DNA from: Halanaerobiales bacterium
GTDB lineage: Bacteria; Bacillota; Halanaerobiia; Halanaerobiales; M55B127
DNA length: 32,785 nt
Assembly (NCBI GenBank): GCA_018334565.1
Contig: JAGXLU010000007.1
Span: forward strand, 1 to 32,785
Direction: 5' to 3'
Below are positions 9,252-16,517 of the stretch, piece by piece. The stretch's first letter is position 1; each line of letters starts with the position of its first letter. Position numbers and translations under genes: made by a program. Below the pieces are notes generated by a model that worked only from the letters and a program-made list of their open reading frames with translations, was not told the DNA's origin and made no database searches.

Positions 9252-9944
9252 ATGTATATTAGTGCAATTATTCCAGCGGCTGGATCAGGTAGCCGGATGC
9301 AGACAAGAGAAAATAAATTATATATTAAACTGGCGGGTAAGCCGGTGCTTTATCATACCTTAGAGACGTTTATTAATAATTCATTTATCAACAAAGTCAT
9401 CTTAGTTTTACAAACAGGTCAGGCAAAAAAATTTGAAAAAAATGTATTAAAATTATTAAATGATAAAAAAAGTAAGATTCAGACTATAATTGGTGGTGCA
9501 AGCAGAAAGGATTCTGTGTTTAATGGTATAAAAGCTGCTCCTGACGAAACTGACTATATAATTATTCACGATGGGGTAAGACCTTTAATAACAAATGATA
9601 TACTTAATAAAGTGATTGGTGCTTTAGAAATAGAAGAAGCGGTGACAACCGGGGTTAAAGTTAAGGACACTATTAAGATAAAAGATCATAATAATTATGT
9701 TGTAAAAACTGTAAATAGGGATAATTTGATTTCTATACAAACCCCGCAGGCTTTCAATTATGATTTAATAAAAGAAGCCCATCAGACTAATATTTTTGAT
9801 AAAAATATAACAGATGATGCTTATTTAATTGAATTGATGAATAAAAAAGTTAAGATTATTATAGGTTCATATGACAATATAAAAATAACAACTCCTATTG
9901 ATATTGCACTTGCAGAAAATATCTTAAAAAGTAGGAGCAAATGA
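9252..9944 (+). CDS. ispD: IspD, 2-C-methyl-D-erythritol 4-phosphate cytidylyltransferase
   Basis: A 230-residue enzyme that joins CTP and MEP to give CDP-methylerythritol, the third step of the MEP isoprenoid pathway. The CTP-binding loop AAGSGSRM is at residues 9-16 with Lys22 downstream, and DGVRPL and the ITDDAYLIE segment are also family features. I choose ATG 9252, directly after AAGGAGATTTACA, over an upstream in-frame TTG at 9228, because the family begins just before AIIPAAG. Its stop overlaps the first possible ATG of ispF. Confidence 0.94.
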   Translation: MYISAIIPAAGSGSRMQTRENKLYIKLAGKPVLYHTLETFINNSFINKVILVLQTGQAKKFEKNVLKLLNDKKSKIQTIIGGASRKDSVFNGIKAAPDETDYIIIHDGVRPLITNDILNKVIGALEIEEAVTTGVKVKDTIKIKDHNNYVVKTVNRDNLISIQTPQAFNYDLIKEAHQTNIFDKNITDDAYLIELMNKKVKIIIGSYDNIKITTPIDIALAENILKSRSK

Positions 9945-9958
9945 CAGGAGAGACAAAA

Positions 9959-10438
9959 ATGAGAGTGGGGATAGGTTTTGATGTGCACAAGTTTAAAAAA
10001 GATACCCCCTTATATTTGGGAGGAGTTAAGATAAATTATAAAGCCGGATTAAAGGGCCATTCAGATGCTGATGTTCTTATTCACGCCTTAATTGATGCTC
10101 TTTTAGGTGCAATGGGTAAGGGAGATATAGGAGAAATGTTTCCAGATACTGAGATTAAGTATAAAAATATAAGAAGTACTGAATTACTTAATGATGTAGT
10201 AGATATTATGTTAGATAATAATTATAAATTAATAAATACAGATCTGGTACTCATAGCCCAAAAACCCAAAATTAAAACATATAAAGATGTAATAGAAGAA
10301 AAATTAAGCAGTCTACTGAGGATAGAAAAATCACAGATAAATTTAAAGGCAACAACGACGGAAGGGCTTGGTTTTTTGGGCAGAACAGAAGGTATTGGTG
10401 CACAGGCAGTAGTGTTAATATCAGAGTTAATACAATAA
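9959..10438 (+). CDS. ispF: IspF, 2-C-methyl-D-erythritol 2,4-cyclodiphosphate synthase
   Basis: A 159-residue trimeric zinc enzyme that cyclises CDP-methylerythritol 2-phosphate with loss of CMP. The ligands are visible: Asp8 and His10 in GFDVH, and His42 after the HSDADV motif (34-39). The TTTEGLGFLGRTEGI region near the C-terminus is also typical. Two starts are possible. ATG 9959 has CAGGAG upstream and gives the classic MRVGIGFDVH beginning. ATG 9941, overlapping the ispD stop and preceded by TAGGAGC, would add six residues. I prefer 9959. ispE is not here, as is usual for this cluster. Confidence 0.94.
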   Translation: MRVGIGFDVHKFKKDTPLYLGGVKINYKAGLKGHSDADVLIHALIDALLGAMGKGDIGEMFPDTEIKYKNIRSTELLNDVVDIMLDNNYKLINTDLVLIAQKPKIKTYKDVIEEKLSSLLRIEKSQINLKATTTEGLGFLGRTEGIGAQAVVLISELIQ

Positions 10439-10467
10439 TTTAGCAAAAGAGTAGGTGAATATAAATT

Positions 10468-11253
10468 ATGTTGATTAAAGATATTATGACTAAAAACCCC
10501 ATTACAATTGAAACTAATATGACCGTATCAGAAGCCGAGAAGGTATTATCTATCAATAAGATAGGTAGATTAGTAGTTGTTGACGATGGGAAGATTGTAG
10601 GAATTTTAACGGACGGAGATTTAATAAGTAATCATCACATCAAAGGAAAAATAAATGATTATATGTCGAAAAATGTAATAACTATTAAAGAATCAGATAC
10701 TGTACAAAAAGCAGCTAGGTTATTATCTGATAATCAAATTGGCGGAATGCCGGTGATTAATAAAAATAATAAACTGGTCGGGATTGTAACTGCAGATGAT
10801 ATTGTATTTGGTTATATGAAAGACGGAGAAGAATTAGAGGTGGAAAAAAAGAATATAAATCCAGAAAGTGCTGCTATATATCTCTCCATGACAAGAAGTA
10901 GAGAATATGAAGAATACTGGTTGGAAAAGATTAAGGGATATGGATATAAAGGAGCTATTACCCAAACTGGAGCCAATTCAGAAAAGCTACCGGTAAAACT
11001 AAGGGAAAGTACGACTGTAGCAGCTATAGCAAGGGGTGTTATTGCTGAGAATTCCCGGGAGAAATCAGCAGTATCAAATGCAGTCAAAGATGCATATATT
11101 CAACTGGCTTTGATCAATCCAGGCCTGGGTGGAGGATTTAAGATAGCTGTGGTCAGGGGTCCTGAATATATATCGGTTGCAATCTTTGGTAAATTCGGAC
11201 ATGCTTTAGTTGATGGACATGAGCAACTATCAATTGGAACCAGTGTAATTTAA
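10468..11253 (+). CDS. CBS-domain pair fused to a HutP-like domain; putative ligand-sensing regulator
   Basis: 261 residues. Two CBS domains (about 1-55 and 60-118), normally an adenine-nucleotide-binding module, are followed by a HutP-like domain (about 131-261). The match to Bacillus HutP, recalled from memory, follows its whole core: TVAAIARGV, the GFKIAVVRG strand, and the final YISVAIFGKFGH...DGHEQLSIG block. HutP is a histidine-dependent RNA-binding antiterminator. The C-terminal metal-ligand His is retained here (His251), but the helix that carries the other two HutP histidines reads KSAVSNAVK and lacks them. Histidine sensing is therefore doubtful. It lies between ispF and gltX, with no hut genes nearby. 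The target and ligand are unknown. Confidence 0.8.
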   Translation: MLIKDIMTKNPITIETNMTVSEAEKVLSINKIGRLVVVDDGKIVGILTDGDLISNHHIKGKINDYMSKNVITIKESDTVQKAARLLSDNQIGGMPVINKNNKLVGIVTADDIVFGYMKDGEELEVEKKNINPESAAIYLSMTRSREYEEYWLEKIKGYGYKGAITQTGANSEKLPVKLRESTTVAAIARGVIAENSREKSAVSNAVKDAYIQLALINPGLGGGFKIAVVRGPEYISVAIFGKFGHALVDGHEQLSIGTSVI

Positions 11254-11323
11254 ATTGATTAGAATTTAATAATTTTTAGGTTCAAATCTAATAATTTTCA
11301 TAAGAATTAAGGAGGAGCTTTTA

Positions 11324-12799
11324 ATGAGTGAGATGCGCTTAAGATTTCCACCCAGCCCAACGGGTAAAATTCATATAGGTAATATGCGAACAGCCCTTTT
11401 TAACTGGCTATGGGCAAAAAAGAATAATGGTAAGCTTATATTAAGAATTGAAGACACTGATCAAAAAAGATCAACCAAAGAGTTTGAAGATATTATTATA
11501 AAAGAGTTGGACTGGTTAGGTATAGACATTGATGAAGGGGCTAGTGTTGGTGGTGAATATGGTCCCTACCGACAATCAGAAAGACTTGTCCTATATCAAA
11601 AATATGTTGAAAAGTTATTAAAAAAGGGTAAGGCATATAGATGTTATTGTAGTGAAGAAGAACTTGAGCAAATGAGAAAAGATGCCTTGGCGCGAGGAGA
11701 TATGCCTAAATATAATGGGCACTGTCGTAATTTAAGCCGGGAGGAAGAACTAAAATATATTGAAGAAGGACGAGAACCGGTTATCAGATATAGGTTAACA
11801 GAAGAAGATAAAGATATTGTGGTAAATGATGAGATTAGAGGTGACGTTACATTCAATACATCAGTTCTAGACGATTTTATAATCTTTAAATCTGATGGTA
11901 TGCCCACCTACAATTTCGCAGTGGTGATAGATGATGCCTTGATGAAGATCACCGAGGTTATCAGAGGTGAAGATCATTTATCTAATACACCCAAACAAAT
12001 ATTAATTTATGAAGCACTTGACTTTCCAGTACCTAAATTTGCACATTTACCTTTGATATTGGATAGTGATAGGGCTAAATTGAAAAAAAGAAGTGAAGAT
12101 GATGATGTTTACATCGGGGAATATAGAGAAAAAGGTTATCTGCCAGAAGCTTTATTTAACTTTCTTGTTTTTTTGGGTTGGTCTCCTCCGGATGATAAAG
12201 AAATCCTCACGAGAGATGAGATAATCAAAAATTTTGAACTCAACGATATTAATAAAAGTGCAGCTGTTTTTGATATTGATAAACTGAACTGGGTTAATGG
12301 AAAATATATTAGGGAGGCCGATTTAGATTATATAGTAGAGTTGTCAATACCTTATTTAAAAGAAGCAGGTTATATAGACGAGGTATTTGTAGAGAAAAAT
12401 TATGAATGGTTAAAAAAGGTAATAGGAGTATCCCGCACAGGAGTAGATTATCTGAGTCAAATTCCTAAAGAAGCAGAGTTATTTTTTAAAAAATTAGAGT
12501 TTGAAGATAAAAAGAAAGCTGTAAAGGAATTTCAAGAAGAGGGTGTGGAATTGGTCTTTACAAACCTCAAGAAAAAACTAATAGATTTAGATGAATTTAA
12601 GCCTGAAAAGATCAGCACTGTATTTTCGGAGTTGATTAAAGAACTGCCCGTAGGTGGTAGAACTGTTTATCACCCCACCAGATTGGCTTTAACTGGCATG
12701 GATTCGGGACCTGAAATGAAAAATGTCATATATATATTGGGCATCGAAGAAACAATCAACAGATTAGATAAAGCCCTCATGATGAGAGATCAAAAATAA
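11324..12799 (+). CDS. gltX: Glutamyl-tRNA synthetase
   Basis: A 491-residue class I synthetase that charges tRNA(Glu) in the cytoplasm. The HIGH motif is HIGN (17-20) within PSPTGKIHIGNMRTALFNW. The second ATP signature, usually KLSKR in bacterial GluRS, reads KLKKR at 252-256, with Lys in place of Ser. A zinc-finger-like CYC...C pattern follows at about residues 108-134. The C-terminal helical anticodon-binding region is complete. The start follows AAGGAGGAG. Whether the enzyme also charges tRNA(Gln), with correction by an amidotransferase, cannot be seen from here. A terminator-like hairpin follows directly. Confidence 0.95.
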   Translation: MSEMRLRFPPSPTGKIHIGNMRTALFNWLWAKKNNGKLILRIEDTDQKRSTKEFEDIIIKELDWLGIDIDEGASVGGEYGPYRQSERLVLYQKYVEKLLKKGKAYRCYCSEEELEQMRKDALARGDMPKYNGHCRNLSREEELKYIEEGREPVIRYRLTEEDKDIVVNDEIRGDVTFNTSVLDDFIIFKSDGMPTYNFAVVIDDALMKITEVIRGEDHLSNTPKQILIYEALDFPVPKFAHLPLILDSDRAKLKKRSEDDDVYIGEYREKGYLPEALFNFLVFLGWSPPDDKEILTRDEIIKNFELNDINKSAAVFDIDKLNWVNGKYIREADLDYIVELSIPYLKEAGYIDEVFVEKNYEWLKKVIGVSRTGVDYLSQIPKEAELFFKKLEFEDKKKAVKEFQEEGVELVFTNLKKKLIDLDEFKPEKISTVFSELIKELPVGGRTVYHPTRLALTGMDSGPEMKNVIYILGIEETINRLDKALMMRDQK

Positions 12800-12809
12800 A
12801 TAAAAACAT

Positions 12810-12850
12810 AACTTCTCCTCAATTGTGGAAATTATGAGGAGAAGTTTTTA
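12810..12850 (+). terminator. Intercistronic terminator/attenuator hairpin between gltX and cysS
   Basis: AACTTCTCCTCA (from about 12810) pairs perfectly over 12 bp with TGAGGAGAAGTT, and is followed by T residues and then, after a few bases, the cysS Shine-Dalgarno. Only about 20 bases separate it from the cysS start, and I see no promoter there. It therefore either ends gltX transcripts partly or acts as an attenuator before cysS. No T-box sequence (AGGGTGGNACCGCG type) is present. Confidence 0.75.
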
Positions 12851-12869
12851 CAGAAAGGAGTGTCCCAAC

Positions 12870-14312
12870 TTGCTTAAAGTATACAATACATTAACCAGAA
12901 AAAAAGAAGAGTTCAAACCTATAGAAGATAAAAAAGTACGAATGTATGTTTGTGGGCTTACTGTTCAAAATTATTCTCACCTGGGGCATGTTAGAGGTGC
13001 TATTAATTATGATGTAATAAGAAGATATCTAGAATTCAAAGGTTATGATGTTACTTATATCTCTAACTTTACGGATATTAATGAAAAAATTATTGCCAGA
13101 GCTGAACTGGAAGAAATGAAGCCAATGGCTTTAGCATATAAGTATGAACAGGCCTTTTTAGAAGACATTGAGGCACTCAATATAAAAAAAGCTGATCACT
13201 ACTGTAAGGCAACAGATAACATAGATCAGATTCAAAAAATGGTTCAAACTCTAATCGATAAAGGTTATGCTTATATTGCAGATGGGAATGTATATTTTAG
13301 TGTAGAAGAGTTTGAAGATTATGGAAAACTTTCCGGTAGAGATTTAGAACAGATGATTGCAGGAACACGTAAGAAGATTGAAAGTGATAAGAAAAACCCA
13401 CTTGATTTTGCCCTCTGGAAAAATGTTGAAGATCCTGAGGTAATTGCATGGGATAGCCCCTGGGGGAGGGGATGGCCTGGCTGGCATATTGAATGTTCCG
13501 CTATGTCAATTAAAAAGCTGGGCAGCAGTTTTGACATTCATGGAGGAGGAACAGATTTGATATTTCCTCATCATGAGAACGAAATTGCTCAATCTGAAGC
13601 ATACAGTGGAGTTAAACCGTTTGCAAAATACTGGATGCATAATGGAACAGTTAACTTAAGTGGTGATAAAATGTCTAAATCATTGGGCAACTTTTATACT
13701 ACCAGAAAGCTTTTGGAAAAATATTCTGCAGATCAACTCAGGTATTTTATTTTAACAAAACACTATAGGAGTCCTATAGAATACAGTGATGAAGAAATAG
13801 AAAACAGTAATAAAAGTCTGGAAAAATTAGTTAATACTAAAAATTCTTTAAAAAATATTTTAAAACAGTCACCAACTGATTCAGATAAAAAACAAACATA
13901 TCAACTGCTTGAATTTATAAAAGGAAAAGAAGAAAAATATTTTGCGGCTATGGATGATGACTTTAATAGTGCTCAAGCAATTGGTATACTACATGAAATG
14001 GCGACTGAGATCAATAAAGTTGTTAACAACTCTGAACTTAAATTAAATTCAAAATTATTAGAAGATCTGAAGGAAATATATAAAACTTTTAATGAACTGT
14101 TTGAAATTTTCGGATTGACATTAGAGTCGAGCAGTAGTTCATTAAGTTCTGATAGATACAGTGAGCTGGTAGAATATGTTTTAGAGTTAAGAAAAGAAGC
14201 TAGAGCAAATGAAAACTGGGAACTTGCTGATAAAATTAGAGATGATCTTAATAAATTGGGTATCAAGGTTCATGATACTCCGCGTGGAACAGAGTGGGAA
14301 ATAATAAATTAA
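12870..14312 (+). CDS. cysS: Cysteinyl-tRNA synthetase
   Basis: A 480-residue class I synthetase that charges tRNA(Cys). The start is the TTG at 12870, nine bases after AAAGGAG. With this start the zinc ligands fall at Cys28, Cys209, His234 and Glu238, the same numbering as the well-studied E. coli enzyme, which strongly supports it; the longer reading from the ATG at 12825 begins inside the preceding hairpin. The HIGH motif is HLGH (37-40) and KMSKS is at 267-271. It lies after gltX without a cysE between them, and is followed 11 bases later by thyX. Confidence 0.96.
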   Translation: MLKVYNTLTRKKEEFKPIEDKKVRMYVCGLTVQNYSHLGHVRGAINYDVIRRYLEFKGYDVTYISNFTDINEKIIARAELEEMKPMALAYKYEQAFLEDIEALNIKKADHYCKATDNIDQIQKMVQTLIDKGYAYIADGNVYFSVEEFEDYGKLSGRDLEQMIAGTRKKIESDKKNPLDFALWKNVEDPEVIAWDSPWGRGWPGWHIECSAMSIKKLGSSFDIHGGGTDLIFPHHENEIAQSEAYSGVKPFAKYWMHNGTVNLSGDKMSKSLGNFYTTRKLLEKYSADQLRYFILTKHYRSPIEYSDEEIENSNKSLEKLVNTKNSLKNILKQSPTDSDKKQTYQLLEFIKGKEEKYFAAMDDDFNSAQAIGILHEMATEINKVVNNSELKLNSKLLEDLKEIYKTFNELFEIFGLTLESSSSSLSSDRYSELVEYVLELRKEARANENWELADKIRDDLNKLGIKVHDTPRGTEWEIIN

Positions 14313-14323
14313 GGGGGAGCAAA

Positions 14324-15019
14324 ATGGAAGTCGAACCCAAGGTAGAATTGATTGATTTCACAGAAAACCCTGAGAGAAATGTGGCCACTGCTGCACGCCT
14401 ATGTTATTCCAAAAAAGGTGCAGTTCAGCTTAATCAGGAAATGTCCCAAAAAGAAGTTGAAAATTTAGTTAAAAAGGTTATGCAGATGGGCCATACTTCT
14501 ACCCTTGAACATACTTATTTTTTCTTTCATGTTCGTTGTAGTCGAGTTACTTCTCACCAAATTGTTAGGCAAAGAATAGGAACCTCCTACAGTCAGAGAT
14601 CGCAGAGATATGTGACCGAAGACGATTTTAGCTATATTACACCACCTAAAATAAAAAAAAATAAAAAAGCATATCAGATATATAAAGAAAAGATGGCAGA
14701 ATTAGAAAAGACTTATCTCGAATTGATTGAATTAGGCATACCCAAAGAAGATGCTAGATTTATACTGCCCACAATTAAGACCAATATTGTTATTTCATAT
14801 AATGCTCGTTCTCTTATCCATTTTATAAGGTTAAGAACCTGTAATCGTGCTCAGTGGGAAATCAGAAGTATAGCTAATCAAATGTTAAAAGAAGTTAAAA
14901 AAGTGGCACCTGTTATTTTTGAAAATGCTGGTCCTCCCTGTGAGATGGATGGAGAATGTCCAGAAGGAGATTTATCCTGTGGAAAAATAGATCAAATTAA
15001 GGAGAGGGAAAATAAGTAA
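14324..15019 (+). CDS. thyX: ThyX, flavin-dependent thymidylate synthase
   Basis: 231 residues. It makes dTMP from dUMP using FAD, NADPH and methylene-tetrahydrofolate, as an alternative to ThyA. The ThyX signature region is residues 82-96: RQR, then IGTSYSQRSQRY. The textbook motif is RHR-X7-S; here His is Gln and the spacing is one residue longer. The C-terminus is Cys-rich (PCEMDGECPEGDLSCG). I place the start at ATG 14324, after AAGGGGGAGC and 11 bases past cysS. Its stop overlaps the rlmB ATG by one base. In Bacillus this slot holds mrnC. Confidence 0.92.
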   Translation: MEVEPKVELIDFTENPERNVATAARLCYSKKGAVQLNQEMSQKEVENLVKKVMQMGHTSTLEHTYFFFHVRCSRVTSHQIVRQRIGTSYSQRSQRYVTEDDFSYITPPKIKKNKKAYQIYKEKMAELEKTYLELIELGIPKEDARFILPTIKTNIVISYNARSLIHFIRLRTCNRAQWEIRSIANQMLKEVKKVAPVIFENAGPPCEMDGECPEGDLSCGKIDQIKERENK

Positions 15020-15753
15020 TGAGAAATGTGGAAGGCAAAAATCCTGTTATTGAATTAATAAATATGAACAAAGAAATTGATAAAATATACTTACAAAAAG
15101 GCTTAAGAGGTGATAAAATAGGTCAAATAATAAGTAAAGCTAAAGATAGAAATATTAAAATAGAGTTTTTGAATAAATACAAGATGGATAAAAAAGCAGA
15201 GATTGATAATCACCAGGGAGTTATTGCTTTGACCTCCCAACTTAAAAAATATAATTTAAAACAGACAATAAATTATTTATCAAAGAGGGAAAAGGCCCCT
15301 TTATTATTAATTTTAGATCATATTCAGGATCCACATAATTTTGGAGCAATTATTAGAACTGCTTATGCAGCAGGTGTTGATGGTATAATTTATCCCAAGG
15401 ATAGAGCCTGTGGTATTACAGCTACAGTGGATAAAGTTTCTGCAGGAGCTATTGAGAACATAAAATTAATAGAAGTTATTAATGTTAATAGAGCTATAGA
15501 TTTTTTAAAAGACAATAATTATTGGGTAACTGGGGCAGATATATCCGGCCATAAAAAATATTATGAACATGGTTTTTCTGGCAAGGTTGTTCTGGTAGTT
15601 GGTCATGAAGGTAGTGGTTTGAGTAGACTAACCAAACAAAAGTGTGATTTCCTAGTCAAAATACCTATGCAGAATAACTTTAGTTCATTAAATGTGTCTG
15701 TAGCAACAGGTATTCTTTTGTTTGAAGCTAATAGACAAAGGAATACAATATAG
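15019..15753 (+). CDS. rlmB: RlmB-type 23S rRNA (guanosine-2'-O-)-methyltransferase
   Basis: A 244-residue SpoU/TrmH-family SPOUT enzyme, expected to methylate the ribose of a P-loop guanosine (G2251 in E. coli) using S-adenosylmethionine. It has an N-terminal L30e-like RNA-binding part (about 1-75) and a trefoil-knotted catalytic part with HIQDPHNFGAIIRTA, VVGHEGSGLS and the final IPMQNNFSSLNVSVA motif. It starts at an ATG overlapping the thyX stop. The Bacillus neighbour yacP is missing between it and sigH. The exact target base is inferred from the family. Confidence 0.9.
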   Translation: MRNVEGKNPVIELINMNKEIDKIYLQKGLRGDKIGQIISKAKDRNIKIEFLNKYKMDKKAEIDNHQGVIALTSQLKKYNLKQTINYLSKREKAPLLLILDHIQDPHNFGAIIRTAYAAGVDGIIYPKDRACGITATVDKVSAGAIENIKLIEVINVNRAIDFLKDNNYWVTGADISGHKKYYEHGFSGKVVLVVGHEGSGLSRLTKQKCDFLVKIPMQNNFSSLNVSVATGILLFEANRQRNTI

Positions 15754-15756
15754 TCC

Positions 15757-15785
15757 TTGACTAAAAAAGTTTTAAACAGTATAAT
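15757..15785 (+). promoter_or_regulatory. Promoter of sigH
   Basis: TTGACT (15757-15762), a 17-base spacer, and TATAAT (15780-15785): a near-consensus sigma-A promoter right after the rlmB stop. sigH therefore has its own strong start, separate from the cysS-thyX-rlmB transcript. Confidence 0.85.
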
Positions 15786-15815
15786 ATTAATGTATTAAAT
15801 AAGGAGGGATTCTGG

Positions 15816-16460
15816 TTGAACACATATGCCCAAGAAGTAGATTACCAGGATTATAGTCAACTTAGTGATGACGAACTAATTAAGATTATACGCAAAGGGG
15901 ATTCGCGAGCGGAAGAGGCATTGATTAAGAGATATAAAAATTTTGTTTTGGCTAAATCAAGATCCTATTTTCTTGTTGGGGCAGGCCGAGAGGACATTGT
16001 ACAGGAAGGTATGATTGGTTTATACAAAGCCGTAAGAGATTATAAAATTGATCGTCTGGCTTCCTTTAGAGCCTTTGCAGAATTATGCATCACCAGGCAG
16101 ATCATTACAGCTATTAAGGCTGCAACCAGACAAAAGCATCAACCACTAAATTCATATGTGTCTTTAAATAAACCGATATATGATGAAGAATCAGACCGAA
16201 CACTTCTTGACATTCTAAAGGGGACCAAACTTAATAACCCCGAGGAACTATTTGTCAGTAAAGAGACATATGATTTAATTGAAGATCAGATCAGTGAAAT
16301 GTTGAGCACTCTTGAATTCGATGTATTACAGGAATACTTAAATGGAAAATCTTATCAGGATATAGCTGATACCTTAGATAAACATGTAAAGTCTGTAGAT
16401 AATGCATTACAAAGAGTCAAAAGAAAGTTAGAGGATTTTTTAGAAAAACATGAGATATAA
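15816..16460 (+). CDS. sigH: RNA polymerase sigma factor SigH
   Basis: A 214-residue sigma-70-family factor. Region 2 (about 25-95) contains the -10-recognition and core-binding stretch around DIVQEGMIGLYKAVRDY; region 4 (about 150-210) carries the helix-turn-helix SYQDIADTLDKHVKSVDNALQRVKRKL. In Firmicutes SigH governs the switch to stationary phase, competence or sporulation. Its position after rlmB and before the secE-nusG block is the classic sigH locus. It starts at TTG 15816 after a full AAGGAGGGA Shine-Dalgarno. Which genes it controls here cannot be seen. Confidence 0.93.
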   Translation: MNTYAQEVDYQDYSQLSDDELIKIIRKGDSRAEEALIKRYKNFVLAKSRSYFLVGAGREDIVQEGMIGLYKAVRDYKIDRLASFRAFAELCITRQIITAIKAATRQKHQPLNSYVSLNKPIYDEESDRTLLDILKGTKLNNPEELFVSKETYDLIEDQISEMLSTLEFDVLQEYLNGKSYQDIADTLDKHVKSVDNALQRVKRKLEDFLEKHEI

Positions 16461-16517
16461 AGTCTATAGATAACCTATATAATAATATTAATGTTAACAC
16501 CGGCCTACAATATTAAC

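Noticed and set aside
11254-11323. A regulatory hairpin before gltX (ATTAGA and TCTAAT)
   Set aside because: The stem is short, AT-only and bulged with a long loop; it is not distinguishable from chance in AT-rich DNA.
12825-12869. An upstream ATG start for cysS at 12825
   Set aside because: It lies inside the hairpin without a ribosome-binding site, and the zinc-ligand numbering fits the TTG at 12870.
12800-12870. A T-box riboswitch upstream of cysS
   Set aside because: The spacer is only 70 bases, and neither the T-box sequence nor a specifier stem is present; only the terminator-like hairpin can be seen.
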